Shown in pieces: positions 8,654-17,575 of a stretch of DNA of 64,000 nt. The stretch's first letter is position 1. Each line of letters begins with the position of its first letter. Source of the DNA: JAEUIA01 sp034440255 (GTDB lineage Bacteria; Planctomycetota; UBA1135; GCA-002686595); contig JAWXBU010000121.1 in NCBI GenBank assembly GCA_034440255.1, positions 3,216 through 67,215 on the forward strand, read 5' to 3'. The notes beneath the pieces are model-generated. The model was given only the letters and a program-made list of their open reading frames with translations. It was not told where the DNA came from and made no database searches. Made by a program: the position numbers and the translations under genes.

Positions 8654-9616
8654 TCAACGTGCTGCCGGCGCAGTCGGGAGTGCCTCGGCGACTCGCTTGT
8701 GAATCGTGTCCATCATTCCGATCCACGTCTCGGCGCCGCTGGTGCCGCCGCACATGTTCGGCAGCTCTACGATCTTGGCACCGGTCTCGCGCGCCACTTG
8801 CTCGACGTTGTCGTTGTTCGACCACGGCGCTGTGAGGATCACGGCGCCTGGTTCTCGCTTCATCGTGTCGATCAAACTCGCGAGATGATTCGGCGTGGGC
8901 GGAATGCCGGGCTTCGTTTCGATCGAGCCTTGGATCACGAGACCGTAGGCATCGGCGAAGTAGTCGAATTCCTTGTGGTAGACGACGATCTTGCGCCCCT
9001 TCCAATCCTTCGCGACGAGTGCCCAGCGTGCACTCGCGTCGTCGAGCTTCTTCACGAGCGCCGCGTAGCGCTGGTCGAACACGAGCTTCGAGCCGGGCTC
9101 GACCAGCACGAGATGAGCGTGGATCACGCTCGCCATGTGCTGGCCCGCGCTGGGTGCTAGGTTCATGTGCGGATTGCCTTGAGGGTGCACGTCGCCGTCT
9201 TTGCGCGAGAGAACGGTCGGCACGGCGAGCGCGCTCCACCCTTCCGACACGTTCACGAAACCGGTCTTTCCAGGCTGAATTCTGTTGTTCCGACAGTTTT
9301 CGAGCAGACCGGGAACGACGCTCGATTCGAGCGACAGTCCGACTTGTACGAACACATCGGCACGAGACATCGCGACCAGATGACTGGGTTTGCCCATCAA
9401 CGCGTGCGTGTTCTCTTTGCCCTTGTAGATCGTCGTGACGTCCACTCGATCGCCGCCGATCTCGCGCGTGATGTCGGCGAGGTCGGGCAGAGTGCAGACG
9501 ACTTTCAGAGGATCGGCGGCGGGGAGTGCGTGAGCGAGACCCGTGAGCGCGACGAGCGCGAGGCACGAGATCGCCGATGCTGCACGGCGGATGCGAATCG
9601 CAAGTGAGTTGTGCAT
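8654..9616 (-). CDS. Zinc ABC transporter substrate-binding protein (ZnuA family)
   Basis: This 320-residue periplasmic protein begins with a signal peptide (Arg-rich start, hydrophobic core Ile-Ser-Cys-Leu-Ala-Leu-Val-Ala, cleavage near Ala-His-Ala). The mature part has the ZnuA/TroA fold signature: a His at Gly-Lys-Pro-Ser-His, a short His segment Asp-Val-His-Pro-Gln-Gly-Asn-Pro-His, and a third His in the middle domain (Thr-Pro-Asn-His). It lacks the long His/Asp-rich loop of many ZnuA proteins. ATG 9616 is chosen because a much longer frame upstream is antisense-like and lacks a signal sequence. It starts 5 bp after the porin gene stop, consistent with one operon. Confidence 0.88.
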   Translation of the reverse strand: MHNSLAIRIRRAASAISCLALVALTGLAHALPAADPLKVVCTLPDLADITREIGGDRVDVTTIYKGKENTHALMGKPSHLVAMSRADVFVQVGLSLESSVVPGLLENCRNNRIQPGKTGFVNVSEGWSALAVPTVLSRKDGDVHPQGNPHMNLAPSAGQHMASVIHAHLVLVEPGSKLVFDQRYAALVKKLDDASARWALVAKDWKGRKIVVYHKEFDYFADAYGLVIQGSIETKPGIPPTPNHLASLIDTMKREPGAVILTAPWSNNDNVEQVARETGAKIVELPNMCGGTSGAETWIGMMDTIHKRVAEALPTAPAAR

Positions 9617-9621
9617 GTGGA

Positions 9622-10869
9622 TCACCAGTTGACTCCGTGGCCGTGCGCTCCGACGAACACCGTGTACTGGATCGCGAAGCGTGTGGAGTCTTCGCCATCC
9701 TCGCGATTCTGTCCTGATGCAGCGACGCGCAGACGATGGAACTCGGAGAAGAGGTGCGTGTAGTACGCCTCGGTCTCGGAGACATCCGGCGTACCCGCCT
9801 CGGGCGATTCGACTTGGCTGTACTGCAGACCGACGCTGTTCGACTTGTCCCACGCGTAATCGGCGAAGATGTAGAAGCCGTTCAATTCGTCCGAGATCAC
9901 GTCGACGCTGTCGTCCGTCGGATCTCCAGGTGTGCCGGCGTCGCCGATCGTCGAGTATGTGTCGCCGGTATCGAGCACGTACTCACCGCCGAAAGTCCAC
10001 GATTTCAGGCCCGAATCGTCGCTCCAGCCGTAGGTCGCGTCGAGGCCGAAGACCGTGTTGTCGAGGTCTTCGGCTGCATCTCCGCTGGGCTCGAAGGTGT
10101 ATGCGAATCTCGGCAGTACGCGGGCCGATGTGCCGAGTTGCAGCACGCCGTTCTGTCCGACGTCGGTGAATGCAGTGAGGCGCGCAGTGAAGTTGAAGTC
10201 CTCCGCGTGCTTGCGATCCGCGATGCTCTGCGCAGCCTGCGTTTCAGGGTCGATGTCTTTGACGGATTCTGGGAGCAGGTTCGAGAACGCGCCGATCGAC
10301 CAACGCACGGCAGTCTCGTCACTGACGCTCGTCCACGAGTCCCACTGCAAGCCGTCGCCCTTCACTTCGTCGCCGAGGAACGTGCGCAGCGCGAGCGGCC
10401 GCCGGATCGTGCGCAGCTCGTGCACGTGCGTCTGCATCTGCTTGCCGAAGTCGATGAAGAAACGGCCAGCGCGCAACGTGTGGTTGCCGCCTAGACCGGT
10501 GTAGTGCACGGCGGCCTCTTCGATCGCGACGTTCTCCTCGTCGGCGACAGCGACGAAGTAGGCCCACGCGCTCGGATCGACCCACGACTGCGCGGCGAAT
10601 TCGAGTGAGCGCAATTCGATGCGCTCACCGTCCTCGGATGCGCCCGAGTTGTGGATCGAATCGACGAGGGAATCGACGACGAACGAGAAGGCTGGATTGA
10701 AGACGTTGGAGAAGCGGTTGGCTTGGCCGGAGTCGTTCGACGATCCCGGGACGGAGTAGTTGGAAGGGACACTCGTCATGCCCGGCGTTTGGAACACCGG
10801 ACCTTGCGCGAGAACGGCAGGGGAGAACGCAGCGAGCGCCAGAGCGCGCTGCACGATGAACGTAGACAT
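9622..10869 (-). CDS. Outer-membrane beta-barrel porin of the metal-uptake operon
   Basis: This 415-residue exported protein has a signal peptide ending near Val-Leu-Ala-Gln and a mature part rich in alternating aromatic and polar residues, with many short strands ending in Tyr, Phe or Trp (C-terminal residues Gly-Val-Asn-Trp). That is the pattern of a 14-18 strand outer-membrane barrel. Residues such as Gly-Arg-Phe-Phe-Ile-Asp-Phe-Gly-Lys-Gln-Met followed by several His are typical of porins found beside zinc-regulated ABC genes. It lies 5 bp upstream of the binding-protein gene, so it probably supplies the metal to that protein across the outer membrane. No plug domain or TonB box is seen. 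Confidence 0.75.
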   Translation of the reverse strand: MSTFIVQRALALAAFSPAVLAQGPVFQTPGMTSVPSNYSVPGSSNDSGQANRFSNVFNPAFSFVVDSLVDSIHNSGASEDGERIELRSLEFAAQSWVDPSAWAYFVAVADEENVAIEEAAVHYTGLGGNHTLRAGRFFIDFGKQMQTHVHELRTIRRPLALRTFLGDEVKGDGLQWDSWTSVSDETAVRWSIGAFSNLLPESVKDIDPETQAAQSIADRKHAEDFNFTARLTAFTDVGQNGVLQLGTSARVLPRFAYTFEPSGDAAEDLDNTVFGLDATYGWSDDSGLKSWTFGGEYVLDTGDTYSTIGDAGTPGDPTDDSVDVISDELNGFYIFADYAWDKSNSVGLQYSQVESPEAGTPDVSETEAYYTHLFSEFHRLRVAASGQNREDGEDSTRFAIQYTVFVGAHGHGVNW

Positions 10870-10931
10870 GTGAATGAACTCTCGAAACGAAAACACGGCT
10901 CACGAAAGACCCGCGCGTGGCGGGACGAAAC

Positions 10932-10955
10932 ACCGACGAGCGCATGCTCGTCGGT
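10932..10955. other. Perfect 10-bp hairpin upstream of the porin gene
   Basis: Arms at 10932-10941 and 10946-10955 pair perfectly around a GCAT tetraloop, between the His-rich peptide gene and the porin gene in a leftward operon. It could be a processing or attenuation element, or an mRNA-stabilising stem. No T tract follows on the minus strand, so it is unlikely to be a strong terminator. Confidence 0.5.
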
Positions 10956-11051
10956 CCGGATCCGCAGCGGAAACACTGTGAAAACAGCGACCCGTGCGAA
11001 GAGCGCGAGGTGCGAGCTCATTGCTCGACGGACTCGTGCTCGGACGTGCGG

Positions 11052-11471
11052 TCAGGCGACCGACGTCGGCGGCGAATGTTTCGGAGCGAAAGAAAGCGGC
11101 GGCAGAGAGAAGCGTGCGCACTCGCTGTGCGCGACGCTGCGCACTTCGACGAGCGTGCGCAGGCTGAATGCAGTCTGCGCCGGCGTCCATGTCGAGCCCG
11201 ACGACCAGAACAACGTCGCGAGGAGACAATGATGGTGTTCGGCCGCACCTGCGTGCGGTACGACGCGCGCACCGAGGGGAACGTCCGTCGCGGTCGAGCT
11301 CGCGTGACCGTGCGCATCCGCGACGTGCAGCAGTTCGCCGTGCTCCGGACACACGACGTGGCCGACTTGGCTGGAGTGGATGGACTCGGCCAGCCGACCG
11401 ACGAGCACGAGGGCGGCCAAGACGAGCGCAGACAGCAGGCGGCGGGTCGAATTCGAAAGGTGCCTGTGCAT
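11052..11471 (-). CDS. Small His-rich exported protein, first gene of the metal operon
   Basis: This 139-residue protein has a hydrophobic N-terminal segment (about residues 12-27, rich in Ala-Leu-Val) that looks like a signal peptide or anchor. The following 60 residues contain many His, including Cys-Pro-Glu-His-Gly-Glu-Leu-Leu-His, Ala-His-Gly-His and Glu-His-His-His-Cys. The C-terminus (Ala-Pro-Lys-His-Ser-Pro-Pro) is of the type found in small proteins encoded with metal transporters. A role as periplasmic Zn or Cu ligand is plausible from composition and position 182 bp upstream of the porin gene. Confidence in the reading frame is fair; the family is not certain. ATG 11471 is preferred to the adjacent GTG. 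Confidence 0.6.
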   Translation of the reverse strand: MHRHLSNSTRRLLSALVLAALVLVGRLAESIHSSQVGHVVCPEHGELLHVADAHGHASSTATDVPLGARVVPHAGAAEHHHCLLATLFWSSGSTWTPAQTAFSLRTLVEVRSVAHSECARFSLPPLSFAPKHSPPTSVA

Positions 11472-12042
11472 CACGAACTGCGCTCGACGCAGGAGCTGGG
11501 ATTCGACTCGGCTGAGGTGCGACTGTCAAGCAGCGAGCGAGTAGGCGGCCGTTTGTCCAGAGCGGCGAGATGTCCTACGCGCGACAGATTCACCAAGTAG
11601 AGCCTCGTACGCCTGACGCGTCGAAGTTCGCTGGCGAGGCACTTGGCGGAGACTTCGACGTGCGCCTCCGCGACCGAACAGCGCTGCTCGATCCCGTCTC
11701 CGCAGGAAAAATCCAGCGCGAACGAAACTCGGCGACGCAACGGAGGTTTCTACTCCTGTCGCGCGCACGAGCAACGAGAGTTTTCGACGGCTCTTCTGCA
11801 CCGTGCGCGCGAACGGAGAGTTCGCCTGCGAACTCTCGTGAATGGGGGCCGATCCTTTGCAGCGGATCGGCACCACGCGAAGGACGGCACGCCGGTGATG
11901 TTCCATCTTCGGCGCGCCGTCCGACTGCTTGTGCGTTGGACGCGCCGTTCGTTGCGTCGGCTGTCGATGTGCGGATGGACTGCGCTTCTTTTCGAAGGAC
12001 GTGCGCGCAGGAGTCGCGCGAGCCTGCTGTGCGCGGATGGAC
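11472..12042. other. 571-bp non-coding gap upstream of the metal operon
   Basis: No convincing protein gene is present on either strand. Open frames through it are Arg/Ser-rich and resemble nothing. It contains three closely spaced hairpins (annotated separately) and two copies of an 11-bp GCGGATGGACT direct repeat about 65 bp apart near its right end. It is expected to hold the promoter of the zinc/manganese operon, perhaps with a Zur or Fur-type site, but I could not identify an AT-rich palindrome that would be a convincing box. Confidence 0.5.
11816..11923 (-). promoter_or_regulatory. Cluster of three hairpins, possible leader or terminator array
   Basis: Reading leftward, the first stem has arms at 11911-11922 and 11882-11893 (one mismatch in 12 bp). 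The second has perfect 8-bp arms at 11864-11871 and 11848-11855. The third has perfect 10-bp arms at 11828-11837 and 11816-11825, separated by 2 bp. An extra copy of the GAGAGTT arm at 11776-11782 could compete for pairing with 11831-11837. The first stem may terminate the radical SAM transcript; the others may form a regulated leader of the metal operon. Function is inferred. Confidence 0.4.
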
Positions 12043-12891
12043 TCAGACCGAAAGTCGCACCGCGAGTCCGGCGTCTTCGATCCGTTTCGCGAACGCCTCC
12101 ATCCACTCGCGCGAAAGCGCCGACAGCGCGGGCGCTTCGGGTTGGAACGACGGACGCGCCATGCCGTAGAGCAAGACACCCTTCACGGGAACGCCTTCCT
12201 CGACGAGGCTGCGGGCGAATTCAACGTACGCATCGGTCTCGGTTGAACTTGGCGGAGCAGCATCCCGCGCGAGCGCCATCGTCTGAATCCACGTCGTGCA
12301 CGTCGTCGCCGCGAGCACCAAATTCGCTCGCGCGCGAGCCATTCCAGCGTGAGCGTTGTTCATGCGCGCCGTGCCCGCATCCGTCGCACTGTCGAGTTTG
12401 AACCACACGACACCGCCGATCCGGTGCAGCTCTTCGAGCCCGCGACGTACGTCGGGCTTGTGGATCAACGAGCCGTTCGTGATCAGTACGATCTGGACCT
12501 TGTCGCGTTGTCCGTACTCCTCGAGCATGCGACCGATCAGCTCCACGACGGCTGCGAATTGCGGACACGAGGTCGGTTCGCCGTTGCCCGAGATGGCCAC
12601 GTCTTTCAATGCGCGCCAGCGCTCCTCGGGGACGTTCTTCTGCATCCAATCACCGCGCAAGATCCCATCGAGCATCGAGCGTAGTTCGCGTTCGAGCAGC
12701 GCCATGTCGCACTCGGGCGCGTTGCCGAACGTCAGGTCCGGGATCTCGCAGTAGACGCAGCGCCAATTGCACGCGCTGTTCGTGTTCAAGTTGACGCCGA
12801 CGGAGACTCCACCCGCTCGCCGCGAAAGCACGGCGTAGACGTACGTGAGACCCGACTTGCGTCGGTCGTGATCGTGGATCGACAAGGTCAT
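12043..12891 (-). CDS. Radical SAM protein, CX3CX2C type
   Basis: This 282-residue protein has the radical SAM cluster motif Cys-Asn-Trp-Arg-Cys-Val-Tyr-Cys at about residues 38-45, followed by Gly-Asn-Gly-Glu-Pro-Thr (SAM-binding) near 100. No extra Cys-rich SPASM domain is seen. The arrangement resembles the wyosine/MoaA-like proteins annotated as radical SAM domain protein with unknown substrate. ATG 12891 is chosen because the conserved core begins just after it; the upstream in-frame extension has no coding character. It sits alone on the minus strand between two unrelated units, with 193 bp to the deacetylase gene upstream. Confidence 0.85.
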   Translation of the reverse strand: MTLSIHDHDRRKSGLTYVYAVLSRRAGGVSVGVNLNTNSACNWRCVYCEIPDLTFGNAPECDMALLERELRSMLDGILRGDWMQKNVPEERWRALKDVAISGNGEPTSCPQFAAVVELIGRMLEEYGQRDKVQIVLITNGSLIHKPDVRRGLEELHRIGGVVWFKLDSATDAGTARMNNAHAGMARARANLVLAATTCTTWIQTMALARDAAPPSSTETDAYVEFARSLVEEGVPVKGVLLYGMARPSFQPEAPALSALSREWMEAFAKRIEDAGLAVRLSV

Positions 12892-13084
12892 TCTCGCTGT
12901 CCTCGAAACTACCACGCGGCCCAGCGATCGCGACGCCCAGTCGTGCAAGACGCGTGCGCGATTGCAAAATTGCGGGCTCGAGACTGACCCTACCGAGCCA
13001 CGCACCGATCCTCCGACCGATCTACGCCGACGTGTTGGGACGTGCTGTCCCTGGCAGTACGGTCCATCTCGAATCCCTGCCGAA

Positions 13085-14032
13085 TCAAGTGGACCGCACG
13101 AGCTCACCGACATGGGCCTCGACCGAATCGGCCAAAGCGTCGAGGTCGTAGCCGCCTTCGAGCAGCGACACGAGTCGTCCGTCGCAGTGAGTTTTCGTCC
13201 ACTCGACGAGCCGCCTCGTCATCGTCGCGAACGCGGCCGTCGACAGTTCGGTCTGCGCCAGCGGATCGTCGGCGTGCGCGTCGAAACCGGCTGAAATGAT
13301 CACGAATTGCGGCCTGAAATCGTCGAACGCAGGCAGGAGAACGTCGTCGAATGCTCCCAGCCACTCGCGATCGCCTGCGCCGACTCTCTGCGGCAGATTG
13401 AGCGTCGTGCCCAGGCCGTCGCCGATGCCGCGCTCGGTGTGCGCGCCCGTTCCAGGATAGAGCGGCCATTGATGCAACGATGCGTAGAACACGCGCGGGT
13501 CACGCTCGAAAATGTGCTGAGTGCCGTTGCCGTGGTGCACGTCCCAATCGAGGATCGCGACGCGTTCGACACCCATGCGCTCGACGAGATGAGCGGCCGC
13601 GACGGCTGCGTTGTTGAAGACGCAGAAGCCCATCGCCTCCGCGCGCTCGGCGTGATGTCCGGGCGGTCGAGCAGCGACGAACGCGTTGCGCCATTCACCC
13701 CGCTGCACGCGCGACACCGCCGCGATGGCTCCGCCGACCGTCGCGCACGCGGCGCGCCACGAATCGGCAGACACGCGCGTGTCACCTTCGTCGAGAACTC
13801 GCGCGCCGGATTCGATCGCGCGTCGAGCCGTGTCGATGTACTTCTCGTCGTGGACCAAAACGAGATCGGCGAGCGTGCACAGGGGGCCTTCCAAAGCCTG
13901 CATTTCGGCAGTCAAACCGCTGTCGCGCAGACGCTCCAGCACACTCTCGACGCGTGCAGCTCGCTCGGGGTGTCCGCTGCCTGTGTCGTGCCGCGTCGCG
14001 AACGCGTGCGTCACGAGCCCGGTGGAACTCAT
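13085..14032 (-). CDS. Histone deacetylase family (acetylpolyamine/acetoin-type) amidohydrolase
   Basis: This 315-residue Zn-dependent deacetylase carries the full arginase/deacetylase signature: Gly-His-Pro-Glu-Arg near residue 20, Arg-Pro-Pro-Gly-His-His-Ala near 135, Asp-Trp-Asp-Val-His-His-Gly-Asn-Gly-Thr near 175 with the Zn-binding Asp and His, and Gly-Phe-Asp-Ala-His-Ala-Asp-Asp-Pro near 255. Bacterial members deacetylate acetyl-polyamines or proteins; the substrate is not evident here. Its start codon overlaps the stop of the upstream HEAT/TPR gene (ATGA), which shows translational coupling and supports ATG 14032 as the start. Confidence 0.9.
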   Translation of the reverse strand: MSSTGLVTHAFATRHDTGSGHPERAARVESVLERLRDSGLTAEMQALEGPLCTLADLVLVHDEKYIDTARRAIESGARVLDEGDTRVSADSWRAACATVGGAIAAVSRVQRGEWRNAFVAARPPGHHAERAEAMGFCVFNNAAVAAAHLVERMGVERVAILDWDVHHGNGTQHIFERDPRVFYASLHQWPLYPGTGAHTERGIGDGLGTTLNLPQRVGAGDREWLGAFDDVLLPAFDDFRPQFVIISAGFDAHADDPLAQTELSTAAFATMTRRLVEWTKTHCDGRLVSLLEGGYDLDALADSVEAHVGELVRST

Positions 14033-15339
14033 TTGCCGTCGAAGAGACTCTTGAACTTGGGATGCTCGATCAACTTGGCGAACGCGGGATCGGTCTTGAG
14101 AGCCGCCAATTGCTTGGCGGTCAACGGCGCGCGATCGAGCGTCGTGAATGCATCGTTGAGGCGCTTCGTCATCGCGTAACAGCGCGCCAATCCGATGTAC
14201 GCATTCACTTGTTGCGCGCGCAAATCCTCCGCGCCGAGTTGGATCGCCTTCTTGAAGTCGGCGATGGCGGCCGTGTAGTCGGCGATCTTGAAGAGGATGT
14301 CGCCGCGCGCGCTGTACGAGCTCGGCCACTCCTTGTTCTTCTCGATCGTGTCGTCGTAGGAGGCGAGCAGTTCTTTGCGCGCGTTGCGATCGCCCGCGAC
14401 GACGAGCACGACCAAAGCGCCTTCGCTGATCTCCTTCGTCGGCGACTCGGTCAAGACGCGCAGCTGTTTCTTCGCTTCGGAATCGATGGCGGCCACGAAT
14501 TGCGGCAGGAAATCGAAGACTTTCTGCCGGTTGACCGCCGTCGACGACAATTCGCCGCCGGCCTTGATCCAGGCCAAGACCGTCGCTTTGTCGACGGTCT
14601 CGGGACAGGAGCGGTAGTAGGCCATCAGCGCGTCTTGGTGTTGGACCGCCTCGATCGACGAGGCCAAGATCTTGAGCACGCGCGAGGCCATCGACGACTT
14701 GCGCGCCAGCGCCAGCGCCTCGAGCGTGCTCGCCACGACTTCGGGCCGCGCATCCGACAGACCTTCGTTCAGGATCTTGTCGTTCGATTCGCCGCCGAGG
14801 TGCGCGAGTGCGAGCAACGCTGCCGATCGCAACTCGGCTTGGTTCGAGCGGAAGATGCCGATCAAGACCGGACTCGCGCGTTCGATGTCAGGCGATGCAC
14901 CGAGCGCCGTGATCGCGTTCACGCGTCCTTCGACCGACCCCTGTTGCGCGATCTCGATCAAGCGCGTCGTCACCGCGCGACTTTTGAATTCGTTCAACGT
15001 CAAGAGCACGTACTGCGCGCGCAATTTCTGCGCGTCGGTTCCTTGAGCCCCCGGCTCGACGAGGTCGACCAGCAACAGCGCGCACTCCGGCCCGAATGCG
15101 ACGAGGCGCTTTTTGGCCGATTCGAGTGCGTCGAAATCGCGGGCGACACCGGCCTCTTCCATCCCGGCGACGATGGCGTCGACTTCACCCTTCATCGTCG
15201 ACACGATCGCGGACCGGTTCGATCGCAGGCGCGCGAGCAGGTCTTGAAGTGATTCGCGGTTCTGTGCTTCGGCGGCGCAAGGGCTCGCCGAGAGTGCAAG
15301 GATCAGGACGACCCTGGGGAAGTTGAGCGGGCGCGCCAT
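14029..15339 (-). CDS. Exported HEAT- and TPR-repeat protein
   Basis: This 436-residue protein has a signal peptide (hydrophobic core Val-Val-Leu-Ile-Leu-Ala-Leu-Ser, cleavage near Ala-Glu-Ala-Gln). HEAT-like repeats occupy roughly residues 60-330 (for example Ala-Leu-Leu-Ala-Leu-Ala-His-Leu-Gly). A TPR segment near the C-terminus contains Trp-Pro-Ser-Ser-Tyr-Ser-Ala-Arg-Gly-Asp-Ile and a second repeat with Ala-Ile-Gln-Leu-Gly-Ala. It would be a periplasmic scaffold. It is coupled by a 4-bp overlap to the deacetylase gene. Enzymatic motifs are absent and the partner is unknown. ATG 15339 is preferred to a TTG just upstream. Confidence 0.85.
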   Translation of the reverse strand: MARPLNFPRVVLILALSASPCAAEAQNRESLQDLLARLRSNRSAIVSTMKGEVDAIVAGMEEAGVARDFDALESAKKRLVAFGPECALLLVDLVEPGAQGTDAQKLRAQYVLLTLNEFKSRAVTTRLIEIAQQGSVEGRVNAITALGASPDIERASPVLIGIFRSNQAELRSAALLALAHLGGESNDKILNEGLSDARPEVVASTLEALALARKSSMASRVLKILASSIEAVQHQDALMAYYRSCPETVDKATVLAWIKAGGELSSTAVNRQKVFDFLPQFVAAIDSEAKKQLRVLTESPTKEISEGALVVLVVAGDRNARKELLASYDDTIEKNKEWPSSYSARGDILFKIADYTAAIADFKKAIQLGAEDLRAQQVNAYIGLARCYAMTKRLNDAFTTLDRAPLTAKQLAALKTDPAFAKLIEHPKFKSLFDGK

Positions 15340-15378
15340 GCCCAATCTCTACCACATGAGTCGGAAAGAGTTGCGCCC

Positions 15379-15675
15379 TCAGGCCGCCGGAGCGTTGGGG
15401 CGGATCACGAACCACTCGCCGCGGCGTCCGCATTGGCCCGGGACCAAGCCTTCGACCTTCGCCGCCGGCTTCGAGCGCCGGCCCTCGGAAGGGAATTCGG
15501 GCCGCGGGCCGTAGATCGCCCGCAGGCGCAATCGATGTCGGAAAACCCACGAACGCACGCGGGAACTCTTCGGACTCGCGCGCGGCGAAAAGCGAGCAAA
15601 CCCGGGCGAAAGTGGCCGAACTTTGGGGTTGTGCCGGCGGGTCGGTAGCGCTCGAGCGGCCGTGCGTGTTTTCAT
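15379..15675 (-). CDS. Possible small basic protein (uncertain)
   Basis: An open frame of 98 codons fills most of the gap between the HEAT/TPR gene and the divergent mnmG. The predicted protein is rich in Arg, Pro and Lys. Its last 25 codons (Val-Glu-Gly-Leu-Val-Pro-Gly ... Trp-Phe-Val-Ile-Arg-Pro-Asn) have the high GC at third positions seen in real genes here. Its ATG lies back-to-back with the mnmG ATG at a CATG. I do not recognise a family. It may be a chance frame in a promoter region; without it, this 334-bp gap would hold only the divergent promoters. Confidence 0.3.
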   Translation of the reverse strand: MKTRTAARALPTRRHNPKVRPLSPGFARFSPRASPKSSRVRSWVFRHRLRLRAIYGPRPEFPSEGRRSKPAAKVEGLVPGQCGRRGEWFVIRPNAPAA

Positions 15676-17575
15676 GTGCGACTCCAAAACCGCCATGGAA
15701 AGCGCTTCACACCATCATCCTCCTCCGCCGCGCGGAGTTGCCGACTTCGACGTCTTGGTCGTCGGAGGCGGTCACGCGGGCATCGAAGCTGCACTCGCAG
15801 CGGCGCGTATCGGCGCGAAGACGGCGCTCGCGACGTTGCGCCTCGATCGCGTGGGCGAGATGAGTTGCAACCCGGCGATCGGAGGCCTCGGCAAAGGTCA
15901 GATCGTGCGCGAAGTCGACGCGCTAGGCGGCGCGATGGCGCGCGTCGCGGATGCGACGGGCATTCAGTTCAAGGTGCTGAACACCGGCAAAGGTCAAGCG
16001 GTGCGCGGGCCTCGCTGTCAGTCGGATCGGCATCTGTACCGCGATGAGGCCACACGTCACGCGCGCGAACAGGCGCATTTGGAGCTCGTCGAAGGTGCTG
16101 CGGTCGGGCTCGTCGTCGAAGACGGTGCGGTGCGCGGCGTCGTCTTCGCAGGCGGTCGCGTCCTGCGCGCTCGCGCCGTCGTCATCACGACCGGAACGTT
16201 TTTGCGCGCTGTGATGCACACCGGCGAAGCGACGACCGCGGGCGGTCGCGTCGGCGAGCAAACGACGCAAGGCATCAGTGCCGATCTCGCGCGTTTGGGC
16301 CTGAAATTGGGCCGTTTGAAGACGGGCACGCCGCCGCGCCTCGCGCGCGATTCGATCGATTTCGGTGCGCTCGCGCCGCAGGCTGGTGACGCGCAGCCGA
16401 CGCCGTTTTCGTGGTGGACCGATCGAACAACCTTTCCGCTGCTGCCGCAGATCGAGTGCCACATCACGTGGACGAACGAGAAGACGCATGCGTTCATCCG
16501 CGCGAACATCCATCGCGCGCCGATGTACGCCGGGCGAATTCAAGGTGTCGGGCCGCGCTACTGTCCGTCCGTCGAGGACAAGGTGATGCGCTTCGCCGAC
16601 AAGGATCGGCATCAGGTGTTCCTCGAACCAGAGAGTTTGTCGACGGACGTGGTGTACGTGAACGGCGTCTCGACTTCGCTGCCGGCCGAGGTGCAAGAAG
16701 AGATGGTGCACACGATCGCCGGGCTCGAGCGCGCGCGCTTCCTGCGACACGGCTACGCGGTCGAGTACGACTTCGTCGAGCCGAATCAGTTGAGCGACGC
16801 GCTCGCGGTGAAGTCGGTGCCCGGACTTTTTCTCGCGGGACAGATCAACGGCACGTCCGGTTACGAAGAAGCGGCCGGTCAGGGCCTCATCGCAGGAGCG
16901 AATGCCGCGCTGTGGGTGTTGGAGCGGGACGCGTTCGTGCTCGGCCGCCACGAGGCCTACATCGGCGTGATGGTCGACGATCTCGTCGTTTCGAATCCGA
17001 CCGAGCCCTACCGCATGTTCACGAGTCGCGCCGAGCATCGCTTGTTGTTGCGCAACGACAATGCGGAAGAGCGTTTGGTACGTCGGGCACATGACGTCGG
17101 ATTGGTCGGAGACGACGCGCTCGCGAAGCTGGTCGAGCGCGAAATGCTGAAAAACGCGGCCAGAACAGCGCTCGCGAGCGTGCGCGAGAACGGCAAACGC
17201 CTCGACGAACTCTTGCTGCGACCGGAGGAGACGTGGGAATCGCTCGCGCTCCGTCATACGGTATTGCGCGAATTGGCGTTGCCCACTCACGTCGCCGAGT
17301 CCGTCGAAACCGACGTCAAGTACGCAGGGTACGTCGAACGCCAAGCAGAGAACGTCGCGCGCACCCTGCGCCAACAAGACATCGAGATCCCGGCCGATCT
17401 CGACTATCGCGCGCTGTCCGGGCTCGCCAACGAAGCCAAGGACAAGCTGTCGCGCCTGCGGCCACGGACCCTGGGTCACGCGGCGCGAATCGCCGGCGTG
17501 CGTCCGCCGGACGTGGCGTTGCTCGCGATTCACGTCGAGCGTCAGAGGCGCGGACAAGCAAGTTCAAAGGGTTGA
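15674..17575 (+). CDS. mnmG: tRNA uridine-5-carboxymethylaminomethyl(34) synthesis enzyme MnmG
   Basis: This is the FAD/NADH enzyme that, with GTPase MnmE, installs the carboxymethylaminomethyl group on wobble U34 of tRNAs. About 633 residues, the family's usual length. Visible motifs are the FAD-binding Gly-Gly-Gly-His-Ala-Gly-Ile-Glu-Ala near the N-terminus, Cys-Asn-Pro-Ala-Ile-Gly-Gly-Leu-Gly-Lys-Gly, Leu-Lys-Thr-Gly-Thr-Pro-Pro-Arg, Gly-Gln-Ile-Asn-Gly-Thr-Ser-Gly-Tyr-Glu-Glu-Ala, and Ser-Arg-Ala-Glu-His-Arg-Leu-Leu-Leu-Arg. Start is uncertain between ATG 15674 and ATG 15695; neither has a Shine-Dalgarno. mnmA, which modifies the same base, is 26 kb away; no mnmE or rsmG is adjacent. Confidence 0.95.
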   Translation: MCDSKTAMESASHHHPPPPRGVADFDVLVVGGGHAGIEAALAAARIGAKTALATLRLDRVGEMSCNPAIGGLGKGQIVREVDALGGAMARVADATGIQFKVLNTGKGQAVRGPRCQSDRHLYRDEATRHAREQAHLELVEGAAVGLVVEDGAVRGVVFAGGRVLRARAVVITTGTFLRAVMHTGEATTAGGRVGEQTTQGISADLARLGLKLGRLKTGTPPRLARDSIDFGALAPQAGDAQPTPFSWWTDRTTFPLLPQIECHITWTNEKTHAFIRANIHRAPMYAGRIQGVGPRYCPSVEDKVMRFADKDRHQVFLEPESLSTDVVYVNGVSTSLPAEVQEEMVHTIAGLERARFLRHGYAVEYDFVEPNQLSDALAVKSVPGLFLAGQINGTSGYEEAAGQGLIAGANAALWVLERDAFVLGRHEAYIGVMVDDLVVSNPTEPYRMFTSRAEHRLLLRNDNAEERLVRRAHDVGLVGDDALAKLVEREMLKNAARTALASVRENGKRLDELLLRPEETWESLALRHTVLRELALPTHVAESVETDVKYAGYVERQAENVARTLRQQDIEIPADLDYRALSGLANEAKDKLSRLRPRTLGHAARIAGVRPPDVALLAIHVERQRRGQASSKG

